A DNA stretch of 64,000 nt from Prochlorococcus marinus str. MIT 9313 (GTDB lineage: Bacteria > Cyanobacteriota > Cyanobacteriia > PCC-6307 > Cyanobiaceae). The notes under the pieces are model-generated. The model saw only the letters and a program-made list of their open reading frames with translations, did not search any database and had not been told where the DNA came from. Position numbers and translations under genes: made by a program. Below, piece by piece: positions 9,285 through 18,265 of the stretch; the stretch's first letter is position 1; each line of letters starts with the position of its first letter. Location of the stretch: assembly GCF_000011485.1 (NCBI RefSeq), contig NC_005071.1:2346874-2410873 (forward strand), given 5' to 3'.

Positions 9285-10580
9285 TCAAAGCTTGTACTTT
9301 TCGCCTTTGTTGGCATCAGTCCAGTCGCAAGCATAGCCCTTAGAACTGGGCTCGAACTGGTTCCAAGCCTGTGGAGCCACAGGGCCATCGGTCTCTTCGA
9401 GAATCTCGAACTGACCATCTTTGGTGATCTTGCCGATACGTACGGTCTGGGACAGGTGATGGTTTGGCATCACTTTCACAGGACCCTGAGGCGCATCAAA
9501 CTCAATTCCGATCAAAGCTTCACGTACCTTGTCGTCATCAAAGCTATTGGCCTTCTCGACCGCAGCTTTCCACAGATACACCATGTTGTAAGCCGACTCC
9601 TGAGGGTCAGCAACCTGACGGTCATTGCCATATTTGGCCTTGAAGTCAGATGCAAACTTCTTCGAAGCAGGCGTATCAATCGACATCATGTAATTCCAAG
9701 CCCCATAGTGTCCCTCAAGGAACTCAGGCCCGATCGTGCTGATCTCTTCTTCCGCGATGGAATAGCTCATCACGTAGTAGCCATTTTCAGGAGTAAGTCC
9801 GGCATCCTGAATCTGCTTAAAGAAAGCAACGTTCTGGTCACCATTGAGGGTGTTGATGATCACACCACCATCAGGTAATGCCTTCTTGATCTTGGCAATG
9901 ATCGGCGCCACTTCAGTGTTGCCGAGGGGCAAATAATCCTCTCCAACCACTTTGCCACCTAGAGCTTTGACCTGCTCCTTAGTGATGGTATTGGAGGTGC
10001 GAGGGAAAACGTAATCAGAACCTACAAGGAAGAAGGGCTTGCCAGCAGCGGGCGACTTCTCGAACATGAACTTGGTTGCAGGCTCCGACTGCTGATTCGG
10101 AGTCGCACCTGTGTAGAAGATGTTATTGGAACACTCCTGGCCTTCGTACTGAATCGGGTAATAGAGGAATGCATTCTTCGATTCGTAAACCGGCAGCATC
10201 GCCTTACGGCTTGCGGAAGTCCAACCACCAAAGACAACAGGAACACTATCTTGATCGATCAACTTCTTGGACTTCTCAGCGAAGGTTGGCCAATCAGAAG
10301 CGCCATCTTCAACGATGTAGTCGATCTTGTATTTCTTGCCATCAACTTCAACACCACCGGCAGCGTTGATCTCTTCAATCGCCATTTTCTCTGTGTCCAC
10401 AAGGGTGGACTCCGAGATGGCCATGGTGCCACTTAAGGAATGGAGGATACCAACCGTGACCGTGTCGTCGAAATCGGTATTAGCGGTTTTATCACTACCA
10501 CCACCGCAAGCCGTAATGCTGACACCAACGGCGGTTGCGGCGAAGCCAGCCACAAGGCGCTTGGAGAATGAAACGTTCAT
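9285..10580 (-). CDS. urtA: Urea ABC transporter substrate-binding lipoprotein UrtA
   Basis: High-affinity urea-binding protein. The N-terminus has Lys/Arg, a hydrophobic stretch and a lipobox ending SITAC, followed by GGGSDKTANTD, so it is probably a lipoprotein. The mature part starts TVTVGILHSLSGTMAISE, typical of the urea/short-chain amide branch of type I periplasmic binding proteins; WTSASRKAMLPVYE is another UrtA block. 431 aa. It has its own upstream NtcA-type promoter (10633-10674) although ureG lies only 117 bases upstream. Confidence 0.95.
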   Translation of the reverse strand: MNVSFSKRLVAGFAATAVGVSITACGGGSDKTANTDFDDTVTVGILHSLSGTMAISESTLVDTEKMAIEEINAAGGVEVDGKKYKIDYIVEDGASDWPTFAEKSKKLIDQDSVPVVFGGWTSASRKAMLPVYESKNAFLYYPIQYEGQECSNNIFYTGATPNQQSEPATKFMFEKSPAAGKPFFLVGSDYVFPRTSNTITKEQVKALGGKVVGEDYLPLGNTEVAPIIAKIKKALPDGGVIINTLNGDQNVAFFKQIQDAGLTPENGYYVMSYSIAEEEISTIGPEFLEGHYGAWNYMMSIDTPASKKFASDFKAKYGNDRQVADPQESAYNMVYLWKAAVEKANSFDDDKVREALIGIEFDAPQGPVKVMPNHHLSQTVRIGKITKDGQFEILEETDGPVAPQAWNQFEPSSKGYACDWTDANKGEKYKL

Positions 10581-10632
10581 TGAAACCGTAGATAGGCAGA
10601 ATATGGAGCACGCCTATTCGGGCGGCCTGGGG

Positions 10633-10674
10633 AACGTAAAGATCAGCCAGGCATGATTCTGTAGTGAATGATAC
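10633..10674 (-). promoter_or_regulatory. NtcA-activated promoter of urtA
   Basis: GTA-GTGAATGA-TAC at 10661-10674 is a perfect GTA-N8-TAC NtcA box. On the minus strand, exactly 22 bases downstream lies TACGTT (10638-10633), which matches the TA-N3-T -10 element of NtcA class II promoters. A start site near 10627 would give a leader of about 45 bases before the urtA ATG at 10580. Box, spacing and position are seen in the sequence; NtcA control is inferred. Confidence 0.8.
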
Positions 10675-10697
10675 AAAGCCCTTTGCGCTGATCATTG

Positions 10698-11306
10698 CTA
10701 AGGGCGATTTGGTAGCTGTTGCAACAAAAAGTGCAGCACGCTCTCCAAGCCATCGCCGCTCCGCAAGTTGGTGAAACACCAAGGGCGCTCTCCCCGCATC
10801 CGCGTCGTATCGCGCTTCATCACTTCCAAATCGGCCCCGACATGGACAGCGAGATCAATCTTGTTGATCACCAATAAATCCGAGCGTGTAATCCCAGGGC
10901 CACCCTTGCGAGGGATCTTGTCGCCAGCCGCCACATCAATCACATAGATGCAAAGGTCCACCAATTCTGGACTGAAGCTGGCGGCAAGATTATCGCCACC
11001 ACTCTCAACAAGCACAACATCAAGATCTGGAAAATTTCGCTCCAGATCTTCTACGGCCGCGCGATTAATCGAACAATCCTCACGAATAGCAGTATGAGGA
11101 CAACCGCCTGTTTCTACTCCGCGAATACGCTCTGGCTCAAGAGCTCCAACACGCGTCAAGAACTCTGCATCTTCCTGGGTATAGATGTCGTTGGTGACAA
11201 CTGCCAATTGCAACTGATCTCGTAGACGGCGACACATTGCCTCCACTAGTGCTGTCTTACCGGAACCCACCGGGCCAGCCACACCTAAACGCAGTTTGCT
11301 ACTCAT
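10698..11306 (-). CDS. ureG: Urease accessory GTPase UreG
   Basis: SIMIBI-class GTPase that powers nickel insertion into urease together with UreD and UreF. P-loop GPVGSGKT near the N-terminus, the metal motif CPH in [11 protein letters not shown], and the base-recognition motif NKIDLA. 202 aa, standard length. The start overlaps the ureF stop, and the coding order ureE-ureF-ureG continues toward urtA. Confidence 0.95.
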   Translation of the reverse strand: MSSKLRLGVAGPVGSGKTALVEAMCRRLRDQLQLAVVTNDIYTQEDAEFLTRVGALEPERIRGVETGGCPHTAIREDCSINRAAVEDLERNFPDLDVVLVESGGDNLAASFSPELVDLCIYVIDVAAGDKIPRKGGPGITRSDLLVINKIDLAVHVGADLEVMKRDTTRMRGERPWCFTNLRSGDGLESVLHFLLQQLPNRP

Positions 11307-11989
11307 CAGCTCCGGAATAATCGGGAATACAGCTCAGCATGGGAGAGCTGTGCAATAGCAGAACCCACTCCTCCGCACCAAAGCTGCTTTGGATCCACAT
11401 CAAGCAAGCTACGGGCCTGCATTTCAATCAGCGGCTGAAGCTGACGCTGCAACCGTTGTGCCTCAGTTGGCCCAAGCGGAACAAGACGCACGGCCGCACT
11501 GAGCTGATTAGCCACCCAGCCAAACAAGTAACCCTGCACAACCTCCAAAGGCGTTATCTCCCAAGACAAACCAGCCCAAGCCCACGCCACTGGCCAACCA
11601 AAATCCACTCCTCCATCAGGGAGAGGATAACCCAGGTCAGCTAATAACTGCAAAAGAGAGCGACCCATCTGCTGTTGCTGCGCTCTTACTTCAGCCGCAT
11701 CTCGCAGTGCAATCAACCATTGAGCCCAATCGCGCACGTCAGTGCCATGGTCAACTTTGCCCTGCTCAGCACTCACCTGCCATTGGCTGAGGGAATGACG
11801 CAGCGGGCGCAAAGCAGCAGCTTCGATCATGACCTGCCCGCGACTGAGCTCCGCCTCCAACCAACTTGCCAAAGTTGCTCGATCCTGAAGCTGATCTCGC
11901 TGCACCAGCAGTTCCAAACCCTCCGAATAACTGAACGCACCCACCGGCAAAGCCGGGCTAACAAGCTGAAGCAAAGCGAGACTGCTCAT
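11306..11989 (-). CDS. ureF: Urease accessory protein UreF
   Basis: Component of the UreD-UreF-UreG apo-urease activation complex. It begins with the family signature [20 protein letters not shown]; 227 aa, mostly helical. The start overlaps the ureE stop by one base and the stop overlaps the ureG start, so translation of ureF and ureG may depend on ribosomes arriving from ureE, which is frameshifted here. Confidence 0.92.
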   Translation of the reverse strand: MSSLALLQLVSPALPVGAFSYSEGLELLVQRDQLQDRATLASWLEAELSRGQVMIEAAALRPLRHSLSQWQVSAEQGKVDHGTDVRDWAQWLIALRDAAEVRAQQQQMGRSLLQLLADLGYPLPDGGVDFGWPVAWAWAGLSWEITPLEVVQGYLFGWVANQLSAAVRLVPLGPTEAQRLQRQLQPLIEMQARSLLDVDPKQLWCGGVGSAIAQLSHAELYSRLFRS

Positions 11990-12514
11990 TAGTGATGACG
12001 TTGTTGCTGCCCATCAATGGGCTGGTGATCATGGCTATGGACGCCTTGATAGGCCCCAGGCTCCGGATAAAATGGCTCCATCAGAGACTCCAAAGCCAAG
12101 CCACGCACCCGCAGCAGATCGGCTAAGACAGGATCATCTAGCAAACGCAGCTGCTGCGTGCGTAGCTCTAGTGCCACGTGACGATTACCCAAGTGATAAG
12201 CCGCCTCAAGCAGAGCCAGTTCTGAAGGAGCCCTAACCACCAACAGTTTCTCAGGAGCAGCGACCACCCTCACCAAAACAGGCCCTTCCGCCGCAGCCAA
12301 ACTTTCTCCAGGCTGCAATGGGCCCTGCCGCGGCAATTGCAATAAGCAATAAGACGGACTGACCACAAGCCGTGCATCGCAGCCCTCGCAAACGTGTGCG
12401 TTCTTCAGCAGTGAGAGGCAATTCCATACAAGCCTCAACCCCAACAGCATCAAGCCTGCGGGTGAGCACCGGAACAGTATCGAGAGAAGGAAAATCGACC
12501 AAGCTCATGACCAT
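11989..12514 (-). pseudogene. ureE: Urease nickel metallochaperone UreE, frameshifted
   Basis: The UreE protein is split between two frames. From an ATG at 12514 (or 12508/12541) the first frame reads DTVPVLTRRL through LTAEERTRLRG to CTACGQSVLL. The second frame carries LLQLPRQGPLQPGE, VLVRVVAAPE, the core HLGNRHVALEL and a His-rich tail ending HSHDHQPIDGQQQRHH. The switch point is a tandem CAATAAG duplication (12340-12353). Removing one 7-base unit restores a continuous reading QSVLLQLPRQGP and a normal UreE. The nickel-binding C-terminus is intact but out of frame with the start. It is either a genuine disruption, a reversible slippage site or a sequencing artefact. Confidence 0.85.
12340..12353. 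repeat. 7-bp tandem duplication (CAATAAG x2) inside ureE
   Basis: Two perfect adjacent copies of CAATAAG on the plus strand (CTTATTG on the coding strand). Because 7 is not a multiple of 3, the duplication shifts the ureE frame by one. Short adjacent repeats can expand and contract by replication slippage, so the change may be reversible. Confidence 0.9.
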
Positions 12515-12543
12515 AAGCCTGCCAAACGGCAACTGCTCCATCC

Positions 12544-13551
12544 GTGAGTATTGCTAAAGAGTTAAACCGTGCTCGATCACAGCGTGCTCCGATGACTGGC
12601 GATAGACCCTGGCACGGCCAATGTTCCTTGCAACTGATCAGCAAAACTGCGACAGACGATCTTCAATCCCAGCTCACCGTGCATCAGAGCCAATGCACGG
12701 CTCCATTCAAGATTCAGCGTGCCAATCTTGATCACGACGGCCGCTGTCAACTGCCCTTACTTCACACCGCAGGGGGTTTGGTCGGAGGAGATCAGCTCAG
12801 TGTGAATGTCAAAGCTGGAGCAGACAGCCGCGGCCTGGTCACGAGTGTGGCTGCCCAGAAGGTCTATGGCTCCGTAGGCCGCTCCAAACAACACCCCAAA
12901 GGCCGCTGGGCAAGTCAAGAGTGTCACTTCGAACTAGAAACCAATGCTGATCTGGAATGGTTACCCCAAGAGCTCGTGGTTTTTCAAGGAGGCCTCTACA
13001 AGCAACGGATGCAAGTCGAACTGCAACCAAAAGCCAGTTTTCTCTGCGCCGAAGTGGTGCGCCTAGGTCGCACAGCTGCTGGAGAAACACTGAACGAAGG
13101 CGCCTGGAGGTCAAGCCTGGAGATCTGCCGACAAACCCCGATTGGTCGTCAATGGGAACTAGTCGATCAACTCGAGCTCAACAGCGAAGTGCTGCAGAGT
13201 TTGCACGGCATGGGGACACAGCCCGTGTTCGGATCTTTTGTTTGGGCCGCACCGCATCCTCTGACTGCCGACGTGATGGAGATACTTCTGCGGAACTGTC
13301 GAACAGATCGCGCAAACCTAGAAGGGTCCATGGCTTGTGGTGGTCTCGATCAAGGCTTAGTGGCCCGATATATAGGGCCATCAAGCCAAGCCGCGCGCCA
13401 ATGGTTTTCCCGCCTCTGGGCCCGCACACGCCAGCTACGGCGGCTAAGCACTCCTCAACCTCCACGAGAATGGCCCCTGCAAGAAGAGGGAACGTTCTCA
13501 AACGAAAGGTTCACAAAGGACCATCAATCGCCTTCTGCCTCGCCACACTGA
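12544..13551 (+). CDS. ureD: Urease accessory protein UreD
   Basis: Scaffold protein that binds apo-urease and recruits UreF/UreG. GTG start at 12544, 335 aa; family blocks LLHTAGGLVGGDQL and QKVYGS near the N-terminus and ELVVFQGG in the middle. It is divergent from ureE, with the two start regions almost abutting, so any shared promoter must overlap coding sequence. I found no NtcA box in the short divergent gap. Confidence 0.93.
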   Translation: MSIAKELNRARSQRAPMTGDRPWHGQCSLQLISKTATDDLQSQLTVHQSQCTAPFKIQRANLDHDGRCQLPLLHTAGGLVGGDQLSVNVKAGADSRGLVTSVAAQKVYGSVGRSKQHPKGRWASQECHFELETNADLEWLPQELVVFQGGLYKQRMQVELQPKASFLCAEVVRLGRTAAGETLNEGAWRSSLEICRQTPIGRQWELVDQLELNSEVLQSLHGMGTQPVFGSFVWAAPHPLTADVMEILLRNCRTDRANLEGSMACGGLDQGLVARYIGPSSQAARQWFSRLWARTRQLRRLSTPQPPREWPLQEEGTFSNERFTKDHQSPSASPH

Positions 13552-13569
13552 AATGAAATCCTGGCTTCC

Positions 13570-13872
13570 ATGCACCTCAGCCCCCAGGAAAAAGACAAAC
13601 TCCTGATCGTCACCGCTGCCCTGCTTGCAGAACGACGCCTCAACCGCGGCCTGCGGCTCAACCACCCCGAAGCCGTGGCCTGGCTCAGCTTCCTTGTCAT
13701 CGAAGGCGCTCGTGACGGCCAATCCGTCGCGGAGCTGATGGCCGAAGGCAGCACCTGGCTGCGTCGCGATCAGGTGATGGATGGTGTTCCCGAACTGATC
13801 CCGGAGGTGCAAATCGAAGCCGTCTTTAAGGACGGCACCAAATTGGTCACCCTCCACGACCCCATCCGCTAA
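13570..13872 (+). CDS. ureA: Urease gamma subunit
   Basis: Smallest structural subunit of urease, 100 aa, starting [20 protein letters not shown], which is the canonical UreA N-terminus. It follows ureD by 18 bases and precedes ureB by 9, in the usual ureDABC order. Confidence 0.97.
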   Translation: MHLSPQEKDKLLIVTAALLAERRLNRGLRLNHPEAVAWLSFLVIEGARDGQSVAELMAEGSTWLRRDQVMDGVPELIPEVQIEAVFKDGTKLVTLHDPIR

Positions 13873-13881
13873 AAAATCCCC

Positions 13882-14199
13882 ATGCCTCCGCTAATCCCCG
13901 GTGAACTGATTCCTGAACCGGGCACGCTTGAACTCAACAGCAACCGGCCAACCCTCACCCTGCGCGTGGCCAATAGTGGCGATCGACCGATCCAAGTTGG
14001 CTCCCACTTTCACTTTTTCGAGACCAATACAGCTCTGCACTTCGATCGTGATGCTGCACGGGGGCACCGATTGGACATCCCTGCTGGAACAGCGATCCGC
14101 TTCGAACCCGGCGACGAACGTGACGTGCGCCTGGTTGCCCTTGCTGGTCACCGCAAGGTTTTTGGTTTCAACGGTCTGGTCAACGGACCCCTCGACTGA
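13882..14199 (+). CDS. ureB: Urease beta subunit
   Basis: 105-aa structural subunit with the signature [15 protein letters not shown], the block [12 protein letters not shown] and the end [12 protein letters not shown]. Separate ureA and ureB genes are the normal bacterial arrangement outside Helicobacter. A 36-base gap precedes ureC. Confidence 0.97.
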   Translation: MPPLIPGELIPEPGTLELNSNRPTLTLRVANSGDRPIQVGSHFHFFETNTALHFDRDAARGHRLDIPAGTAIRFEPGDERDVRLVALAGHRKVFGFNGLVNGPLD

Positions 14200-14235
14200 A
14201 CTGCTTCTACACCTCGTCCCTTTCGCTGCATTGCT

Positions 14236-15960
14236 ATGGCCTACCGGATCGATCGCCAGGCCTACGCCGAAACCTACGGCCCCACCACAGGTGACCGCAT
14301 ACGCCTAGCAGACACCGAGTTGATCCTGGAGGTGGAACGCGATTTCACCACCTACGGCGAAGAAGTCAAATTCGGTGGAGGGAAAGTGATCCGCGACGGC
14401 ATGGGGCAATCCCAGCAATCCCGCGCCAATGGTGCTGTTGACACCGTGATCACCAATGCCCTGATCCTCGACTGGTGGGGGATCGTCAAAGCAGATATCG
14501 GCCTAAGAGACGGACGGATCGTTGCCATCGGCAAGGCTGGCAATCCCGACATCACTGACGGGATTGACATTGTGATCGGCCCAGGCACTGAAGCCATTGC
14601 TGGAGAGGGTCACATCGTGACCGCCGGCGCCATCGATAGCCACATCCATTTCATTTGCCCACAGCAAATCGAGACTGCCCTGGCTAGCGGCGTTACCACC
14701 ATGCTCGGTGGTGGTACAGGTCCGGCAACAGGCACCAATGCCACTACCTGTACACCTGGCGCCTTTCACATCAGCCGCATGCTGCAAGCAGCCGAAGGCT
14801 TGCCGATGAATCTTGGCTTCTTTGGTAAAGGCAATGCCAGTACAGCTGAAGCTCTCGAGGAGCAAGTACTAGCCGGTGCCTGCGGCCTCAAACTCCACGA
14901 AGACTGGGGTACCACTCCAGCAGCTATTGACTGCTGTCTTTCGGTAGCCGATCGCTTTGATGTCCAGGTCTGCATCCACACAGACACGCTCAATGAAGCA
15001 GGTTTTGTAGAAGACACAATCCGAGCCATCGGCGGACGCACCATCCACACCTTCCATACCGAAGGGGCCGGTGGAGGCCATGCACCAGACATCATCCGTA
15101 TCTGTGGTGAAAGCAACGTGCTGCCCAGCTCCACAAATCCAACCCGGCCTTACACCCGCAACACCCTGGAAGAGCACCTCGACATGCTCATGGTTTGCCA
15201 CCACCTAGATCCAGCGATTCCTGAAGATGTGGCCTTTGCCGAATCGCGCATCCGTCGCGAAACGATCGCTGCGGAAGATATTCTCCACGACCTCGGTGCC
15301 TTCAGCATCATTGCCAGTGATTCCCAAGCGATGGGACGAGTCGGAGAGGTGATTACCAGAACATTCCAGACCGCTCACAAGATGAAAGTTCAGAGAGGCC
15401 CTCTGCCAGAAGATGCTGCCAATCCACGTGGCAGTCGTAACGACAACAACCGCATAAAGCGCTACATCGCCAAAGTAACGATCAACCCCGCCATTGCCCA
15501 CGGCATTGACAACCATGTTGGCTCAGTAGAGGTAGGCAAACTGGCAGACCTGGTGCTCTGGAAGCCAGGCTTCTTCGGCGTGCGGCCAGAACTTGTCATC
15601 AAGGGCGGGTCAATCATCTGGGCGCAAATGGGCGATGCTAATGCCTCGATTCCAACACCTGGACCAGTCCATGGCAGACCAATGTTTGCAGCATTCGGCA
15701 AAGCCCTTGCCCCCAGCTGCCTCACCTTCCTGAGCCAAGCGGCCATCGAAACAGATCTTCCCAACAAGCTGGGGCTGCAACGTGCCTGCATTCCCGTTCT
15801 GAACACCCGCACGATCGGCAAAGCAGAAATGCACAACAACAATTCACTACCAAAAGTAGAGGTAGATCCACAAACTTACGAGGTGTTCGCCGACGGCGAT
15901 TTACTCACATGCGACCCCGCAGAAGAACTGCCAATGGCCCAGCGATATCTCCTACTTTAA
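14236..15960 (+). CDS. ureC: Urease alpha (catalytic) subunit
   Basis: Catalytic subunit that hydrolyses urea to ammonia and carbamate at a dinuclear nickel site. 574 aa. Visible active-site features: HIHFICPQQ (nickel histidines), GLKLHEDWG with the lysine to be carbamylated at about residue 219, CIHTDTLNE, and [12 protein letters not shown]. All expected catalytic residues appear present. It ends the ureDABC run; cobA converges on the other strand 43 bases on. Confidence 0.98.
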   Translation: MAYRIDRQAYAETYGPTTGDRIRLADTELILEVERDFTTYGEEVKFGGGKVIRDGMGQSQQSRANGAVDTVITNALILDWWGIVKADIGLRDGRIVAIGKAGNPDITDGIDIVIGPGTEAIAGEGHIVTAGAIDSHIHFICPQQIETALASGVTTMLGGGTGPATGTNATTCTPGAFHISRMLQAAEGLPMNLGFFGKGNASTAEALEEQVLAGACGLKLHEDWGTTPAAIDCCLSVADRFDVQVCIHTDTLNEAGFVEDTIRAIGGRTIHTFHTEGAGGGHAPDIIRICGESNVLPSSTNPTRPYTRNTLEEHLDMLMVCHHLDPAIPEDVAFAESRIRRETIAAEDILHDLGAFSIIASDSQAMGRVGEVITRTFQTAHKMKVQRGPLPEDAANPRGSRNDNNRIKRYIAKVTINPAIAHGIDNHVGSVEVGKLADLVLWKPGFFGVRPELVIKGGSIIWAQMGDANASIPTPGPVHGRPMFAAFGKALAPSCLTFLSQAAIETDLPNKLGLQRACIPVLNTRTIGKAEMHNNNSLPKVEVDPQTYEVFADGDLLTCDPAEELPMAQRYLLL

Positions 15961-16002
15961 ACGCTAAATTCAACATCTACCTTTAGGTTGCTAAGTAATA
16001 GA

Positions 16003-16788
16003 TCAAGACTTGATCGGCATCACAACCTCAGCCGGCTGAGGAGCACACTCTGCAACCTGTTCATCAACTACTGCACCCACAATCACAATCGACGGCGCTG
16101 CAAACCCTTCGCTCTGCACCCTTTGAACCAACTGTTCCAAGGGAGCTTTGAGGTAGCGCTGACCTACGACAGTGCCCTGTTGAATGATTGCTGCGGACGT
16201 AGCTGGATCGAGTCCACCGGCAATCAACTCTTCGACGATATAAGCAAGGTTATGCAAACCCATATAAATCACCAGGCTGTCACTTGCGCTAGCAAGATCC
16301 TTCCAATTCACAGAAGGGCGCTGTTTGTCGATCTTCTCGTGACCTGTCACAAAGGTGACAGAACTACCACCACAACGATGGGTCAGAGGAATACCCACAT
16401 AGGCCGGCGCAGCCATCCCCGCTGTAATCCCAGGGACCACCTCCACCGATACCCCATGACTCTGCAAATAGGCGGCCTCCTCACCACCCCGCCCAAACAA
16501 AAAAGGATCACCACCTTTTAGGCGTACTACACAGGAATGACTCTGAGCCAATTCAACAAGCAACTCATTTGTCTTGGACTGTGGAACCCAATGACGTTCT
16601 CGACGTTTACCAACAAAATGCCGTTCACAAGACTCGGGCACTAACTCGAGTACTTCCTTAGGCACCAGAGCATCGTGAACCAAGGCTCCGCACTGGCGAA
16701 GCAGACGATAAGCCTTCAGTGTGAGCAAATCAGGATCACCAGGGCCTGCACCCACCAAATACACAGTGCCAAAGTCCAAAGAGCTCAT
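16003..16788 (-). CDS. cobA: Uroporphyrinogen-III C-methyltransferase
   Basis: SAM-dependent methylation of uroporphyrinogen III to precorrin-2, the branch point to siroheme and cobalamin. The 261-aa single-domain SUMT has VYLVGAGPGDPDLLTLKA at the N-terminus, VVRLKGGDPFLFGRGGEE and VVPGITAGMAAPAYVGIPLTH. There is no fused CysG oxidase/chelatase domain. Its start overlaps the chelatase-like gene upstream. The position next to nirA fits supply of siroheme to nitrite reductase. Confidence 0.94.
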   Translation of the reverse strand: MSSLDFGTVYLVGAGPGDPDLLTLKAYRLLRQCGALVHDALVPKEVLELVPESCERHFVGKRRERHWVPQSKTNELLVELAQSHSCVVRLKGGDPFLFGRGGEEAAYLQSHGVSVEVVPGITAGMAAPAYVGIPLTHRCGGSSVTFVTGHEKIDKQRPSVNWKDLASASDSLVIYMGLHNLAYIVEELIAGGLDPATSAAIIQQGTVVGQRYLKAPLEQLVQRVQSEGFAAPSIVIVGAVVDEQVAECAPQPAEVVMPIKS

Positions 16789-17492
16789 GGCAATGCAGCC
16801 AGCAAATCAATCAAACCCAATCGAAATAACTCAATCTCAAGTAGGGAAGTCATCACCCCACAATCGCGCAGCGTCTGCGTAATCTGGATTGGCGCCAAGG
16901 CGAGAAAAAGAGGCGTGGATGCCTCCTTCGCTGAAGCGACATCAGCATGCCAATCGTCCCAGGACAACATGGGCAACGCCAGCCGCTGCTGCAGCAAACT
17001 TAAATAGCGATGAGCAACACCCTGGCGAAGGGGATGGTGAACCAAAACAAGAGAGCCATCACGACAATCATGATGCTGCACCCACTCCTGTAACAATCGC
17101 CACCAAGAGGGCCAGGCACCCAAGAAAGGCACCAACCTGGTGTTCACACCCTGTTGCTGAAGTCGCTGACGAATCAACGGCACATCCTCTCGAACATGAG
17201 AACCAGGCAGCAGCAACAAAGGAACCAGCCAAATAGGATCTGCACTCTGCTCATGGCGATCAGTAGCCGTTAAGGCCTCTACCAGCACAGGTGTGCCACG
17301 AAGTTGCGCGACCTGCAGAGCAAAAGAACGCACACAAGAAGGAACATATCCACCAGCACGGCCATGCACGATCAAACGCAAAGCGCGCTTACAACCAACC
17401 TCCTCATGCTTTCGTAACAACGGCCACGGATCTAAGACATCCGAAACTGGTGAAGTCATTCCAGTCTTAATAGTCGACTGCAACCATGACAT
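16785..17492 (-). CDS. CbiX-like sirohydrochlorin chelatase family protein
   Basis: Two-part protein with the CbiX hallmarks LIVHGRAGGYVPSC (N-terminal half) and PLLLLPGSHVREDVP, a variant of the metal-site segment in cobalt/iron chelatases. It would insert iron into sirohydrochlorin to make siroheme. Overlaps cobA by 4 bases (ATGA). Start is uncertain: ATG at 17570, 17492 or 17459; the conserved part begins well after all three. The C-terminal half is poorly conserved, and catalytic competence cannot be judged from sequence alone. Confidence 0.72.
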   Translation of the reverse strand: MSWLQSTIKTGMTSPVSDVLDPWPLLRKHEEVGCKRALRLIVHGRAGGYVPSCVRSFALQVAQLRGTPVLVEALTATDRHEQSADPIWLVPLLLLPGSHVREDVPLIRQRLQQQGVNTRLVPFLGAWPSWWRLLQEWVQHHDCRDGSLVLVHHPLRQGVAHRYLSLLQQRLALPMLSWDDWHADVASAKEASTPLFLALAPIQITQTLRDCGVMTSLLEIELFRLGLIDLLAALP

Positions 17493-17680
17493 CCCGTCGC
17501 TATCGAACACAGTCGCAAACTCGGTTGAGGACGAGTGGTCGCCAAGGCAGACAGGGTGCAACCCGCTCAAAACGCTTTAACAGTGACTTCGAAAGGGATT
17601 TAGCTGCCATGAACCGTGTGTGGAAAATGCTCAGACAAGGCACAATCCGCTGGTTGGGAGAGATAGGCCGCCAATACTGA
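17486..17680 (+). CDS. Small basic ORF of unknown function (uncertain)
   Basis: 64 codons, divergent from the chelatase gene. The N-terminal half is Arg/Ser/Gln-rich, and the second half (FNSDFERDLAAMNRVWKM, then a WLGEIGR segment) looks like a short amphipathic helix. I do not recognise it and it may be chance. Confidence 0.25.
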   Translation: MTSRRYRTQSQTRLRTSGRQGRQGATRSKRFNSDFERDLAAMNRVWKMLRQGTIRWLGEIGRQY

Positions 17681-17746
17681 AATCACTTAAAATTTATACA
17701 CAGCAGCCATAAAGAAAAAAACTTGTGCACCTAGATGTATCGATAA

Positions 17747-18153
17747 ACACCAAATTTTGAATTTCACACAAATGCTCAGTTTTGTTCAATCTGATACCGC
17801 CAATACCCTCTTCCATCAGGCTTAATGACTCCATTCGCAGCCTGGCCTCACTCCTCAACACCTCTAGTTGCCAACATCAGCCGGGTTCAGAATGTACACA
17901 AAGACACCAATTCTTGAATTTCACACAAATGCTCAGTTTTGTTCAATCTGATACCGCCAATACCCTCTTCCATCAGGCTTAATGACTCCATTCGCAGCCT
18001 GGCCTCACTCCTCAACACCTCTAGTTGCCAACATCAGCCGGGTTCAGAATGTACACAAAGACACCAATTCTTGAATTTCACACAAATGCTCAGTTTTGTT
18101 CAATCTGATACCGCCAATACCCTCTTCCATCAGGCTTAATGACTCCATTCGCA
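17747..18153. repeat. 157-bp tandem repeat, 2.6 copies, upstream of nirA
   Basis: Copies start at 17747, 17904 and 18061; the third stops at 18153. Copies 2 and 3 appear identical, and copy 1 differs only in its first dozen bases, so the duplication is recent. Each copy has stops in all useful frames. Each carries a GTT-N8-TAC motif followed 23 bases later by CTTAAT, resembling an NtcA promoter. The array fills most of the gap between the chelatase gene and nirA. Confidence 0.95.
18098..18140 (+). promoter_or_regulatory. Putative NtcA-like promoter of nirA (triplicated by the repeat)
   Basis: GTT-CAATCTGA-TAC at 18098-18111 matches the relaxed GT-N10-AC NtcA core and deviates from GTA-N8-TAC in one base. 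CTTAAT at 18135-18140 follows 23 bases later as a possible -10. Transcription would start near 18147, about 120 bases before the nirA ATG. The same arrangement recurs at 17784-17797 and 17941-17954. No perfect NtcA box was found between 18112 and the nirA start. Confidence 0.45.
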
Positions 18154-18265
18154 ACTTACCCTTGCTTCAATAATGGCAGGGCCTAAAAACCATGGCTATC
18201 GAATGCGCGAATAAAATTTAAACAACATGATCACTTCTTTTCAAGTTTAATTTCAACAAAATTTC

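Noticed and set aside
9252..9878. 208-aa plus-strand ORF antisense to urtA
   Set aside because: Covers conserved UrtA coding sequence; no recognisable domain of its own.
15988..16521. 177-aa plus-strand ORF antisense to cobA
   Set aside because: cobA motifs are intact on the other strand; the shadow is Cys/His/Arg-rich without family features.
17850..17870. Yfr1-like element (ACTCCTCAACAC) in the repeat
   Set aside because: Has an extra base relative to ACTCCTCACAC and no flanking stem-loops as in Yfr1.
17894..17907. Second GT-N10-AC match (GTACACAAAGACAC) in the repeat
   Set aside because: Weak match with no -10 element at suitable spacing; the GTT-N8-TAC site is the better candidate.
17782..18139. 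Two identical 66-aa ORFs inside the 157-bp repeat
   Set aside because: Identity simply reflects the repeat; they overlap in tandem and lack ribosome sites.
17747..18153. CRISPR-like array
   Set aside because: Units are 157 bp, directly adjacent with no variable spacers; no cas genes in the window.
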